From: Chrysopilus asiliformis
Taxonomy: Eukaryota; Arthropoda; Insecta; Diptera; Rhagionidae
Length of the DNA: 64,000 bases
Direction of reading: 5' to 3'
NCBI GenBank assembly: GCA_964034945.1
Contig: OZ035963.1
Location: 40,323,090 to 40,387,089, forward strand
The notes under the pieces were generated by a model. The model had not been told where the DNA came from. It saw nothing but the letters and a program-made list of their open reading frames with translations, and ran no database searches. This document shows, in pieces, positions 1 through 12,029 of this stretch; position 1 is the stretch's first letter; the number at the start of each line of letters is the position of its first letter. The position numbers and the translations under genes are program-made.

Positions 1-1663
1 AACTCCTTAATCCCTTACCTACAAAACAAAAAAAATTACAAGGCAATCGGAGAGGTACTTCATATTCAAAAAAAATAAAATGTGAAGGTAAGTCACATTA
101 TCATATGGTGAACTCCACCTCAACTCATACTCACGTTTACAGTCATGTTCGATTTCTTAACTTTTTTCATTTGGATGTTGTTAGGGACTTAAAAAAAAAG
201 TTACCCGTATTTTTTTGTTTGGTGGAATAACGTCCGGTAAGCGGAGGGGAGAGGATCAAACTCGGCGAAAACTGGAAATCACAAAAACTTTAAAAATTTG
301 TAACTCCTGAACGGCTTTACCGATTGAACACTTTGGAAAGGTAATTAAATTTCCTTGTCACAAAAAATACTTTTTGATTCCCTCCCCTCACCGTCGTATT
401 GTAAAATTCAATTTAGTGACAAAATTTAAAGTATCTCGAGAAAGAAATTTTTTTTTCTTTTGAATTTTTTTCTGTAAATACCTACCATTATACCATACAA
501 ATTCGTAAATCCGTTGTTGACTTTCTAATGAATTTAAAAAAAAATGAACACAAAAAAAGTTTATACATTTTACTGAGTTTCGATTGGTTTTTATGTTTTA
601 TGTACATAATATTATTGCAATAGTTTTAGGAGAATAATATTAATCAGAAATTCATTTAAAAGAAAAACTTTCAAATATATCACAATTAGAAATTTTTTTT
701 TACTTTGATAAAGTTTCCGTCTGGAATAAATCTATGAAAATTTTGAGCTCCTTCTTTTTTTGAGTTTTTTTTTGAGTTTTTACACTTTCAAACCTTCTTT
801 GAAGTTGTTGTTTTACCTCATATTTTCTCTGTGTTATAAATTCAAAAGCTGTTTGTATATTTAAGCCTATTTGTCTAATTGTACAAATCTTGAGCTGTTG
901 TTATAGTGTGGCGAAACTCAAAATTTTCACGGATTTATTCCAGGCGGAACCTTTCTCAAAGTAAAAAAAAAATTCTAATTGTGATATATTTGAAAGTTTT
1001 TCTTTTAAATGAATTTCTGATTAATATTATTCTCCTAAAACTATTGCAATAATATTATGTACATAAAACATAAAAACCAATCGAAACTCAGTAAAATGTA
1101 TAAACTTTTTTTGTGTTCATTTTTTTTTAAATTCATTAGAAAGTCAACAACGGATTTACGAATTTGTATGGTATAATGGTAGGTATTTACAGAAAAAAAT
1201 TCAAAAGAAAAAAAAATTTCTTTCTCGAGATACTTTAAATTTTGTCACTAAATTGAATTTTACAATACGACGGTGAGGGGAGGGAATCAAAAAGTATTTT
1301 TTGTGACAAGGAAATTTAATTACCTTTCCAAAGTGTTCAATCGGTAAAGCCGTTCAGGAGTTACAAATTTTTAAAGTTTTTGTGATTTCCAGTTTTCGCC
1401 GAGTTTGATCCTCTCCCCTCCGCTTACCGGACGTTATTCCACCAAACAAAAAAATACGGGTAACTTTTTTTTTAAGTCCCTAACAACATCCAAATGAAAA
1501 AAGTTAAGAAATCGAACATGACTGTAAACGTGAGTATGAGTTGAGGTGGAGTTCACCATATGATAATGTGACTTACCTTCACATTTTATTTTTTTTGAAT
1601 ATGAAGTACCTCTCCGATTGCCTTGTAATTTTTTTTGTTTTGTAGGTAAGGGATTAAGGAGTT
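1..1663. repeat. Long near-perfect inverted repeat (hairpin), about 745-base arms
   Basis: Arm 1-745 is the reverse complement of arm 919-1663 around a spacer of about 170 bases. The outer ~650 bases of the arms look identical by eye. Mismatches gather at the inner ends (about 705-745 against 919-960). The left arm starts exactly at the window edge, so it may extend further left. There is no ORF, transposase remnant or visible target duplication. The inner mismatches argue against a trivial assembly fold-back. It could be a foldback-type element, a long-TIR transposon, or a hairpin-RNA source. Confidence 0.93.
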
Positions 1664-2469
1664 TTTGAGAAAAAAATAAAAGTAGTGCAAAACCGTTAAG
1701 TTACCGTTATAATTTTTTAAAAACAAAAAATATTTTTTCCTAACGGTTCCTCACACTTAATTTTTTTGCTATAATTTTTTTTGAAAACTATGACTTTCAA
1801 CGAAAAAATTGCGACAAGTTTCATCAAAATCGGTTAACCCGTTACGGAGCTAGAATTTTTTCAAAAAAATCATGTTTTATTTTTTTTCTCCAAAACTACT
1901 CGTTTTTTTGGATTGAAATTTTGGGAAAATATTTATTGTAATGGTGGCAACTTACGAAAAAAATTTCAAGCTTCTATCTCTGGGGGCACTTTTTGTTCCC
2001 TTATCCCTCTATGGCCTTTAAAGAAAATAAAATTCCCTGTAATTTGGCGGCTTTTATGTATTGTATAACGGTTCTCGAGATATTTGGAAAAATATTATTT
2101 CATACATATTTTTTCTGAAACTAAAGAGGAAAGTTTTGTGTTGATCAGAACTGATATTTTTATTTCCTTTCGTCATTTTGTTGTATAATTAGGGCAACTA
2201 CATTTTATTGCGGGACAAATGTTTGATGTTTCGAAATAAATCAAGAAGTACTCAACAAGGCTAAGACCGTTCGTTTTGGAATCCGTCCAGAAGGGAACAA
2301 TTCTTTAAAAATCTGACTCGAAGACTAAAATTTGTAGGCTTCAAACCAAATCGAAAAATTCGGTACAAAATTTTTGTTTTTCGGGACGACGCTAATTAGT
2401 CCCAGCTAATCCGAAACGTATCCTCAACCTGTGTATAATTGAACTATTGGTACTTTTTTTATAAATACA
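1664..2469. other. AT-rich intron or upstream DNA, no gene seen
   Basis: Homopolymer A and T runs dominate. The stretch around 1800-1870 has the look of decayed interspersed repeat, but I could not assign it. No open frame resembles a known domain, and no splice-bounded exon was found. Confidence 0.5.
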
Positions 2470-3610
2470 TCCCAAGTAACCTTATAGGTCGTAAAGTGGA
2501 CACTTCGTCTTCAAAGGCGTCCCTATTGGTCGTAATGTCCACGACTTTGTCGACACTAGGTCGAACTATCGTCGACCTATCGTCGACAGTGGGGAAGGTC
2601 CGCCGGACCACGAAGTGCCCTATTTCACGCCCTGTAAGGCATCACGACTTTGAAAGCCAAAATAGGGCATTGTTTTACCATGACGAAATATTTTTTTGAC
2701 ATTTCATCTGGCGACATTATTTGTCTTTCTCTATTCTATAGGCCGCATGAGGAGAGAAAGATAAGACAAGAATCATAAAGTTTAATGGATATATTTTGTG
2801 GAAAAAATCGTTCAAAATAATTTCATACGGTGATGTTAAGGTTTTTTGTGGATTTTATTGTCACAATTCACATGCGATTTAAAGTTTACGTAGAAAGTGG
2901 TTTTGCCAGGAGCTCTATTTACGTGGGCCGTAGCAATTCTCGATTTTAGTGATATAATTTGAAAATTATTTATTCAAAGAATTTTCTTTTTTATTCGATT
3001 TCAATAAAATTCTTGTAAAAATAAAGTTATGCTGTGTACCCAAACACATAAAATTACTTTTTATTCGATGTTTTTCCATATTGTGCTTTAAAAACAGATT
3101 TAGTAGGAATGTTTTTTTTTTCATTTCAATTTCAAAAAGATTTTTTTTTCCATTTCGATGAACGTCATGGCGGCTCGCGCCGTGAATGCTAGAAGCATAT
3201 TCGAAGTATGCTAGGAACAAGCTCGAAGCAGATATTCATCTGCGCATACTCGAAACATGCTCGAAGCATTCTCAAATAGGGCATTGGAGTGTTCTCAAAG
3301 GCATTATGCCCTATAAGGCATTTCGTGGACGAAAGGTGGAAGGTTGGTCTTATAAGGCAGGACGACTATGAAGGCGTCTGGAGGACACTACGACCATGAA
3401 AGCCAAAACAAGGCATTCGATCATTAAGACTATCAGGGCATATATTTAGGTCACTCGGACCGCTTGACGACCACTGCAAATGCCTTGAAAGGCATCACGC
3501 CTTATAAGGCGGATTCGCTGGTCTTGGTGTGGTCGTAACGACCAATTTTAAGACACCACGCCCTAATCCAAGTCATTATGCCTTATCTGGTTGCTTGGGA
3601 CACACTCGAT
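2470..3610. repeat. Two degenerate copies of a GTCG/AAGGCAT-rich interspersed repeat
   Basis: Blocks 2490-2670 and 3300-3570 are more GC-rich than their surroundings. They share phrases such as GCCCTATAAGGCAT, GAAAGCCAAAA and ACGACC in the same order. Between them, 3185-3290 carries a short degenerate run built on CGAAGCATGCT-like words. The small open frames here (for example 2439-2699) are a by-product of the GC-rich composition and match no protein I know. Element class is unknown. Confidence 0.5.
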
Positions 3611-3741
3611 ATGAAAGGGATTAAGTTCGAGTATCCAAATAACCACAAGTTCTTTTGAATTCATAACTCACGAATGGTTTGTCGCAGGTGCCCAATTTTT
3701 ATATCGAAATTTACTAATATTTCCTCAGCAGCAGTGACGTG

Positions 3742-4337
3742 TAGACATGGGTAACGCAGTAAAATTTCGTGCGCTGATACAGTAGCGCAAGCGCAGTACA
3801 CTGTAGCAGCGCAGTGCGTTAACGCAATTGCGCCATATGGCGAACCGGTTGGAACCATCGTCATTATGGCTGCGCTTTTTTGCCGCGCTGTCAATTCGTT
3901 GTGTGAAACAGTCAATTTTTCGATCAAGAGGAGGAACAAACAAAATAATTTTTCTTGGTAAACCACAATCCAAGTAAGTAGTGTTTTTGTGATTTCATTC
4001 TCTACAAACAGAAATTTAGCTACTTAAATATTTTATCATATGATTTCAGCTTAGTTTATACTTATACAAACTAAACTAAAATCATATGATAAAATACAAG
4101 TTGACATAACTATGAAATCATGTTTTACTTTTCATTATTATCATTATGCGTAATATTATCATTATGCGTAAACAACATTTAAACCGCATACAAGCCTAAC
4201 ATGAGAAAAACAGCGCAGTGTTGTTTGGTTGCGCTAAGCAAATGTGACCTTAATTTTTGTTATTTACGTATCAGCGCCCTAGCGCAGTATACTGTATCAA
4301 CGCAATGGCGGAACGCAGCGCTGCGTTACCCATGTCT
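3742..4337. mobile_element. hAT-like MITE
   Basis: Terminal inverted repeats begin AGACATGGGTAACGCAG on the left and end in the reverse complement on the right. The flanks GTGACGTG (3734-3741) and GTGGCGTG (4338-4345) form an 8-bp target duplication with one mismatch, which is the hAT size. Sub-terminal regions are rich in GCGC/GCAGT words, and an inner palindrome is centred near 4063. There is no coding capacity. Confidence 0.75.
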
Positions 4338-4565
4338 GTGGCGTGCTATTTTTTCAATATTAAGTTTCTGTTAAAAAATTTAAATCATTGTAGACTGTAA
4401 TCCAAATAATTTATTAATAGCAAAGCAACCGAATAGCCAGAATTTGAATTCGAAAGTAGAAGGCCGAAAATATCTACTAAATGATTTTCATTTCGATACT
4501 ACTTTGTAAGTATTGCTGGAAGTGCCGGTATCGACTTACCGGAATCATTTCAATTTTTCTCGAAT

Positions 4566-5250
4566 ATTTCTGTGGTCACAAGTTGTAAGGGCCTACCTCG
4601 ACTTTAGCCGTTTTCAATGTTTTTACAGAATCGTGTTCTCCTTCCAAAATGCTCTTAATTCCACTAACCCGTTAGTTTCTACGACCATTTTTGACCGTTA
4701 TAGGCTACTACATCAAATGGCTAAAGTCAAAAAAATTCCAAGTTGCATTTGGAAGAACGGCTAAAGTCAGATGCCATATATTTTTGTATAGACTTAATCC
4801 ACTCTTATGGGCGCGAAGCTGCATTGATTTGATCGTTTTTGCACGTGGAATAGTGGCTTAAGTCGAATTAGTTCATTCTTCGGTTTTAATTTTTCCGAAA
4901 CGAGCAGGCTAAAGTCTGTTTTAGCCTCTTTTTCAAATCGGGGTGTAGGTTTTTAGAGGCTTAACTTGACTTTAGCCATTGATTGTAGCCATTTCTAAGA
5001 CATAAAAAAATTTTGAAAGAGTGGCTAAAGTAAAATAATCCTTAATTTCTCTGAAAATATTAAGTTTGAATAAACCAGATTAAACCAATCGTAAAAAGCT
5101 TATTTTTCATAACGTTTTGTAGTTATAGGTTTTTGAATTCGGTTTGATACCCCTTTGCCACCAACAGTTAAAATTTCATAAATATTAAAATGCTTCTCCT
5201 GAAAAATGAAGAAATTCGACTTAAGCCCTTATTACTTGTGACCACAGATT
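4566..5250. mobile_element. TIR element, family with CTGTGG(T)CACAAGT ends
   Basis: The left end at 4570 (CTGTGGTCACAAGT) is mirrored at 5234-5247 (ACTTGTGACCACAG). The interior repeats phrases such as GGCTAAAGTC. A shorter relative with CTGTGGCAACAAGT ends lies at 43348-43495. No transposase remnant is visible, so the superfamily is unassigned. The 83-residue open frame at 4513-4764 lies across its left end and is not a gene I recognise. Confidence 0.6.
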
Positions 5251-6279
5251 TAATTGAAGAAATAGTTTCTCCACCAGTTTTTTGATTGCGCATCCGGAAG
5301 CCATCATAAATACCATTAAATTCTTCTCATACACATTAACCAACTGCACAACTTTCAAATCAGAAAGCAATTGAGTAATGGCGATTTTCCTGTTTTGGTT
5401 TGCTATTTACCTTTGATCTGACTGCGTTTGGAAAAATATAGCGAACATCAGTCGAACAATGCAATCGTACAAGGAAATGTAGTAAAAACCCGAACATATT
5501 TCTGATTCGGTACGCTGCCTGCTACCGCGCTGTAAGCAATATTAGTTCGCCATTTTCTGGAGAACCCAAATTCATTCTTATGTGTGGTTACTTCTTTTGA
5601 ACTTTGTGTGTAATGAAACGATTTTCATTATGGACGTTCTGTGTTTTCACTGTTCTTTGACTCGCTGTAAATTGGAGAATACTCAAGTTGGTCGAAATCC
5701 GAAAGAGCATTGAGTTTTGATCATTGCTGGAGATTTCAGATTTGGTCTATATTGTGTAATGGATATGCCGAGTGTTGGATATATTTTGTGTACTTATGAG
5801 AGAAGAACATAAGCATAAATTCTCGCAGTGTTGCGTTGGTTGGCATATTATGGTGTGGAATTCTTAAACCAACCAATCCCGCAAACACCCAATTAAATAT
5901 AATTAAAAAACCCAATAAGATCTAGCACAAAATGTTTGATTTTCATCTACTACATAAAATTGAATTTTTGTGTCACGACTTGATCCGAAAACTACTCAAC
6001 CGATTTTGATGCGGTTTTTTGTTAAATGTAGCTAAGATATATGGGAAATTTATAGGCTATTTGGAGTTTTGCTACCCTCACTCCTTTTTCCCCGGGAACA
6101 TTTTACGGTATTACAGCTAAACATATAGCCCGATATGGTTGAAAATTTACACGATAATGCCGAAAATGTACACAATGCTTGATATGTTGAGAAGCAGGTT
6201 TCAGTGCTGGACAAATGAACTGTCAGTAAAAACTCTCTCACACACTAACCTCTCCCACTTCTATTTAGCGGACCCCTTT
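5251..6279. other. Intronic DNA with fragment of an interspersed repeat
   Basis: The stretch 5975-6110 (a phrase about reaching TTTTGTTAAATGTAGCT, then a C-rich block) resembles 37135-37240 and 62380-62470, so it is a dispersed repeat fragment. The rest shows no gene or element that I can define. Confidence 0.4.
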
Positions 6280-6860
6280 TCCTAAATGGATTTTAACAGA
6301 GTTTGCTGTGTTGGGTTGTACGTCAAACCACTCCTTCCCGCATGTTTCTTCTATATCCTCAACTACTGAATGCATCTCAATTCGGTTTTTAGTGTTGGAC
6401 AGTCTGATCGTAAAACAACATTTTTGCTCACTCCAACCATTCCCGCCTGCATTATTCGAACCCCCCTCCCGCCATATTCTAAGTTATTAAAGGAATTTGG
6501 GTTTGGTTTTCACTGTTGGACAAGTCGATCGTATAAGAAGATTTTCCCCTACTCAAATCACTCTTACATGGCTCGAAACCCTTGGTATATCTTCAACTAC
6601 TGAATGGATTTTAATACGGGTTTTAATGTTGGACAGGCCGATTATTAAGGCAAAATTTGCCCGTCTAAACCACTACCTCACGTTAATTGCGAGGTCCCTT
6701 CCTGCTATTTTCTAAATTACTAAATGAATTTTGGTATGGTTTTCATTGTTGGCCAGGTCGATCGTAAAGGAATTTTTTCCCCACTCAAATCACTCCTAGA
6801 TGACGCGAAACCCCTCTTCTCGTATATTCACATCTGCTGAATGAATTTTAATACGTCTTT
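6280..6860. repeat. Minisatellite, unit about 118 bp, about five degenerate units
   Basis: Units recur with starts near 6361, 6480, 6596, 6715 and 6834 at the ACTACTGAATG/ATTACTAAATG phrase, followed by TTTTAGTGTTGGACAGGTCGA-like text and a C-rich block. Further single or partial units lie at 7387-7500. Reverse-oriented units are at about 19840-19990, and a possible relative is near 38085. The open frames at 6308-6715 come from the repeat unit. Confidence 0.75.
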
Positions 6861-6861
6861 A

Positions 6862-7275
6862 CTAGTAATCCACACCTGCCATGAATGCCGTCACTGTCGC
6901 TGTTACGTCTGATGTTATGTCTAGTAAAGATTGAAAAGTCAGCTGTTACGACAGAAAAGTCTGACAGTTTTTGCTGACATCTTTGCTAACAGAAATGTTA
7001 ACAGAAATGGAATTTAAGATGGCGGATTCTAATTTTTCACGTGCAGAGACTCTCCGTTCTATAAACGAATGCTGTTTAAAAGTAATTTTTACAAAGAAAT
7101 TATTTGAAAAAGGCATCGTGGGAGCAGCTGGAGGCCGAATTTCATTTTAGTACGGGGATTTTAAAGAAAAAAGTGAAATCACAGATCGTCATATTTACTA
7201 CTCTCAGTTGTTTACTGCTCAACGCATTTCTGGAACTGAAACGTCATGCCAGAATCAGCAGCCCACCTACGTCAC
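6862..7275 (+). repeat. Interspersed repeat, copy A (inverted partner at 12030-12437)
   Basis: It begins CTAGTAATCCACACC and runs through ATGGCGGATT, CACGTGCAGAGAC, GGCATCGTGGGA and GGAGGCCGAATTTCATTTTAGT. The same series, reverse-complemented and about 85-90 percent alike by eye, occurs at 12030-12437. The CAAAGATGTCAGC and GACGTAAC words at one end suggest TIR-like sub-repeats, but a full element was not delimited. The pair flanks exons 10095-10547. Confidence 0.75.
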
Positions 7276-7805
7276 AAGAGAATTTTCTAATGGTATTTCT
7301 GTTAACAGTCCTGTCAACGTTTCCGGCAGGTCTGGATGGCGTGTTAGTCATTCCCGCGTGATGCGAAGCCGCTCTTCCTCTATCTCCTAAACTACTAAAT
7401 GGGCTTGAAATTTTCAAGCTTCCCGCACTATATGAACATCTCTCCTGCCATATTCTAAACTATTGTGTGAATTTTTATAAGGTTTTCGTTGTTAGATAGT
7501 ACATGCCTCAATGAAGTTTCTCAACCAATAAAACCTAACTCGACCTTATGGCAAACTATTTCTTGGGTATATGATGGAATTTCCGCAGAGTTCTTGCAAT
7601 ATAAAAACAATAGGTAGATTGTATACGGTCTAATATTTGTAGTGCATAAAACTAATAACATCAGCGTCTTTAGATTGACGTAAAACATAGATTTATCTGC
7701 AAATATATAGCCAGAATAACTCTTGAACAAATTAAGTTTTGAGTCTTAAAATTTGGCAGCGTTCTTCTTTCACAAAAGGGTTGGTTAATGGACAAAATCG
7801 AACTA

Positions 7806-8413
7806 CAGGCAAATCTCGATTATTTGAACACCTTTTATTTGAACTCCCAGTTATTTGAACCAACAATTGTTTTCTTCACGACTTAATATTTAAACTTTGG
7901 TTCATTATTTGAGGCTATCAGAGCAAGAGTGGACTAACCCACATGTCGAAAACGTGAGTTTTTTTGTGTTTGAATCACTATTGCGAGTGAGTTTTTACAT
8001 AAAATTGTTTGGATGCACAAAACAACATTTCAACATTGAGTAATAAAGTCCACACAAATTTTGTTTCCAAAAATTCACAGTCAATTATAGTACAAAAGTG
8101 GAAAAGCTTCAAAAACTCGATTATGTGGCTTGGTCCACTTTTGCTCTCATCGCCTCATTTGAACTTTTATAAAATATATGCCGCCCAAATGAATCAAACC
8201 GAAAACAACTGAAAATTTTCTCAGAATTGGTAAGTATGCAATATATGAAAAAAATTGGGAAATCACCAGTTCTTGGTAAAAACATAAATAAAATAGTATT
8301 TTATTACTTAAGTATATCTAACTAGAAGATTTTTTTGTTACAATTATTTGAATATTTCGATTTATTGAACTACGCTTGCAAACATTAGTTCAAATAATCG
8401 AGATTTGCGCTTG
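7806..8413. mobile_element. pogo/Tigger-like MITE
   Basis: The left end CAGGCAAATCTCGATTATTT is mirrored at 8391-8413. The flanking TA on each side (7804-7805, 8414-8415) is the target duplication of Tc1/mariner and pogo elements. The inner sequence repeats ATTTGAAC words. The 67-residue frame at 8009-8212 does not resemble a transposase. Confidence 0.8.
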
Positions 8414-8415
8414 TA

Positions 8416-10094
8416 TTAAGATCAACACATGTTCCAAAATAAATCCAAAAACCTAAGTGTCCAGCGTTAGGAATATTCGCCATATGGACCCAAACAGATG
8501 GAAAAATTATTTGCGATTTCCTTGAAAACAGTGTGTCAAATCGAAGAATTTATCAAAAAACGTCTTTAATGATTCTGGCATAATTTTTCTATACATCTAA
8601 ATACTTTTAAATAAAAAAAATATTTTTCGCATATTTAAAATTTTATAATTACTCTGGCAACATCGGGTACTTGCAAGCTAGTTAATGATATAAAAATAAG
8701 TAAATCAAATCCTGGATGAAAGTAATTTACACAATAGGGTATAAAATACGTGTACCAACGAACAAATATAATAGTATTTATATCCCCAAATTTAAAAAAA
8801 TTAATTGAATATTATTCAAATAAACTTTAGCCAGCACTAAAAATGAAAAAATCCGTCAACTGAGTAATACGAATCATGATGCCTGCAATTATCACATTCA
8901 TTGGAATCGTAGTGCGTTTGATCTAGAAAAAGTCAACCTTGAAGATGATAATCACACGATTTATGGTGTATTATATCTTAAACGTCACACTGGATGCAAC
9001 TTTAGAAACAAACAATTCCACATAGGTTACCATCGTTTTTTTCTATATGGGTGTAAATTCGGGCCAATATAGTGTTGATAATAGTCTTTTAAGTGTCTTA
9101 TCATAAAAAATGTGGAGTAGTACTTGTCATATATGTAAAAAGAAAACTTTTACAATATGAATAACCAAATTCATGTTTAATTTAATCTAACAAGGGAACT
9201 TTTCCAGATGATACTTTCAGATCCGATTGAAACCCTTTTTCAATAGGTAGTCAAATATAAAAAATACTACTTGAACGAATAGCCCTCGATCTTTTCCGTT
9301 TCGGGGCTAGAGAAATGTGAACCACTCACCACAATCATATATTCGAGGCTATTTACAGCGAACAGGTGGAGCTTGAAATTTAAAACAAACTTGTTTTTCA
9401 TTAATAAGAATATCAACGCCAATAATAATTAAAATCGACTAATGTTTCCCCTATCAACGGACACATTGTTAACGATTATCTCAAACATGAAAACATAAAG
9501 ACATGGAAACAATTTCCGACTTAATTAGAGTAAACTTGATTACAATTCTTGAAACCGTCAATTATTTATTGTATAATAAAATACAATAAACATTTCTTAA
9601 TAAAAAAAGGTTTCAATCGGTTCTGGAAGTGTCACCCGAAAAGATTCTATTGTAAGTGCTTTTGTTTTGTCCAGTTATATTACAGCACTGCACAAGGAAT
9701 AAGCCAACAAGAGACACAGGATCAAATGTTCGGCCAATTGAAACGTTTCGAAACTTTTGTATATAAAAACTCTGATACAAGTTGTTTTTCAAGCAATCTT
9801 TTATGTGTAGAATTACCGCAATGTTTTGAGTATAAGTAATATTTACAGAAAAAACTTGAAAATTTAGTAAACAAAAAATGTGATTAATAAAAAGAGAATT
9901 GATCTGCAACTATCCTAGATTTATTCAATTTTTCACTGAAATCGACACGAGCAAAAAGTTCTATCTTAAAGTTTTAGAGGACTGTAATACATTAACATAG
10001 ATAATTTTAGCTTTTTATGATCAAATTGTGACTAACTCATAGTATAATTAAATTAAAACAAAAAGATTACGAACTAACTAGATTTTATCTATAG
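8416..10094. other. Intron upstream of the first visible Ig exon
   Basis: AT-rich. A short phrase at 8655-8690 (GGCAACATCGGGTACTTGCAAGCTAG) is the end of the same repeat type seen at 25380-25412 and, in reverse, at 19527-19562. The overlapping open frames at 9549-9909 on both strands resemble nothing known. A pyrimidine stretch and TTTATCTATAG precede the next exon. Confidence 0.5.
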
Positions 10095-10243
10095 ATCATG
10101 ATCATGGTACAACTCCGTATCCTCCTACACCTCCACCACCGGAACTTCATATTTCAGTTGAAGTAACATCGCCATTAATACAAATCGTCGAATCAGGAGA
10201 TACTGTCTCACTTGAATGCATTGGACGAGATCTTTATACACAG
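10095..10243 (+). CDS. trol: Perlecan-like exon 1: linker plus first half of Ig1
   Basis: This is the first visible exon of a large secreted matrix protein, probably the basement-membrane proteoglycan perlecan. Acceptor CTATAG precedes it and donor CAG|GTAATT follows. It starts with two bases completing a codon (phase 1) and ends in phase 0. The peptide opens with a Pro/Thr-rich linker (DHDHGTTPYPPTPPPP) and then enters an Ig fold with the first cysteine in SLECIGR. The upstream exon lies outside the window. Perlecan is inferred from the Ig array with Pro-rich linkers and a later LDLa exon. Another Ig/LDLa matrix protein is possible. Confidence 0.8.
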
Positions 10244-10372
10244 GTAATTGCACATATAAACACCAATCGTCTTTTAGTTTTTTTGTACATAAACATTGAC
10301 AAGGACATCAATTTTCTTAAACAGAATTGTGATATATTTTTTGCCCTAAACTAAATTTATCAATTTATTTAG

Positions 10373-10547
10373 GTTCCCATTCACGTTATCTGGTATAAAT
10401 TGAATGGAGCATTGCCGTTCGATTCATATCAATCTCAAGGACGTATCACCATTCAGAATATTCAAATTCATGACGCCGGTATATATGTTTGTAAGGGCTC
10501 TTGGAATGATGAAGTCGTTGAAAAAAATGCCACCATTCATGTAGGAA
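10373..10547 (+). CDS. trol: Perlecan-like exon 2: second half of Ig1
   Basis: Acceptor ATTTAG, donor GGAA|GTTAGT. It continues the frame from 10243 across a 129-base intron (phase 0) and ends in phase 1. The core tryptophan is in HVIWYK and the second cysteine in DAGIYVC, the usual Y-x-C end of an I-set domain. Together with the preceding exon this completes one Ig domain. The 2.68-kb intron that follows holds repeats, including one arm of the 6862/12030 inverted pair. Confidence 0.85.
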
Positions 10548-11162
10548 GTTAGTAACAATTTTCATTACGTATTTTAATTTAAAATTAAGCATGTTCTAAA
10601 AACTAATTTTTTACAAGAATTTGCCAAGGAAATTGTTGAAAAATATGGTAATTTTAAAAATGTTTTTTTTAAAAAATATATTTTTTGCTGGTGCCTCTTT
10701 AAGAAAAATTATCTCGTGCTTTCGAAAACAGTTTGTTTTTTACTTGAAAAAAAAACTCAATACAGAAGGAGTCAGTATAGGGTTTTCAAAATGGTCATTA
10801 CTAGAGATCGAATTATAAGCAAATGCATATAGATTAGCATATTTCGACATTTTAAAATGTGTTTCCGCGAGAGAATTAAAACCATTAATTCCCAACCTCC
10901 AAAATTTGAGTAATCAAGAATGAAAAAGAATATTCTTTAATATTCTTTTTCATTCTTTTGCTTGCCAAGCCGAACCTCCGTAGGGAGTAGGGCGTAAGGA
11001 GAAACCGAAACTTGGTATGGAAAATATTTCAGAGCAAAATAAAATTAGACAGAAAATTTCTAAACAGCACATGACTTTGTTATGTTTTCTTAGTCCTTGG
11101 ATTTTCTTCAAAAGCCACGGCTTTTTAGAAAAGTCGGAGTGCGAAATTATAGACGACACAAC
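10548..11162. other. Intron segment without recognisable content
   Basis: AT-rich intron. It holds a short palindrome AAAAAGAATATTCTTTAATATTC (10922-10955, in part), and the small frames here match nothing I know. Confidence 0.4.
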
Positions 11163-11740
11163 TAGGGATTGCAATACCGGTAAACCGGTAAATCGGCTGA
11201 AAATGCATAATTTTTTTACCGGTAATTTTACAGCTCATTACCGGTAAATTCGGTAAAAACATTGAGGGTATTCACAATCCTCTTTTAATTTTCGGTATTC
11301 GGTATTTTCGGTAATATTAAAAGACTGAAAATATTCTGCTGTGAACATACCACAGCACAGATTTGAGAACAGCGCTTTTATTTGATACGTGACCAAATCA
11401 TGAACTGCGAATTTGATTGTAAAATATGTCACATACCTTTAAATCCATGTTTGATGTATTCTTTTGAATTTCTATTTGCATCAGTCCGATGAGATTAACA
11501 AAAAGCCAGCGAGAAAATTTGACAACTAAAAACATTACTAGCGCCACTCGCGGTTGATTCTTGATACCGAATAACCGGGCCGGAAAACACGACTCAAAGC
11601 ATGTCTACAATTACCGAATCCGGTAATTCATTTTTACATGAACCAAGTTACCGTCTCGGTAAAAATCTATTAAATTTTACTGAATTACCGAGCGGTAAAT
11701 TTACCCGCAATTTAAAAGACGACTGTGAATAACCCTGATT
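11163..11740. mobile_element. TACCGG-rich MITE or composite of two
   Basis: Inverted ends: AGGGTATTCACAATCCTCTT near 11264 and its relative AGACGACTGTGAATAACCCT ending near 11738. The interior and the left flank from 11163 (TAGGGATTGCAATACCGG) are packed with TACCGG/CGGTAA words. The same word type fills 50300-50450. The left flank looks like the end of a second, hAT-like element, so this may be composite. Confidence 0.55.
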
Positions 11741-12029
11741 ATTTTTATAGTGAGGCGTGAAACTACTCTTGTTATGAGTACATTAAATGTTATACTTATT
11801 TAAAAGTGTTTTCTTTTAACTCAACCAAATTTAAAGTCAATATATTAATGTCGATGATTATTACTAGTGAAAAAAAAAATTTTTATATGAGTAGACTTCA
11901 AACTCAAAGTATGAGCAAAAGTTTTCCAATTTCCCGGTAGCGTTTTTTTACTTTTTACAGTTATTTATATATTATAAATATTTTTTTACGTATTATAAGA
12001 TTAAACAAAGCGAGACTAAACATGGGCTG

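Noticed and set aside
2439..2699. 86-residue frame at 2439-2699
   Set aside because: Lies in a GC-richer repeat with a second copy at 3300-3570; no motif or splice sites.
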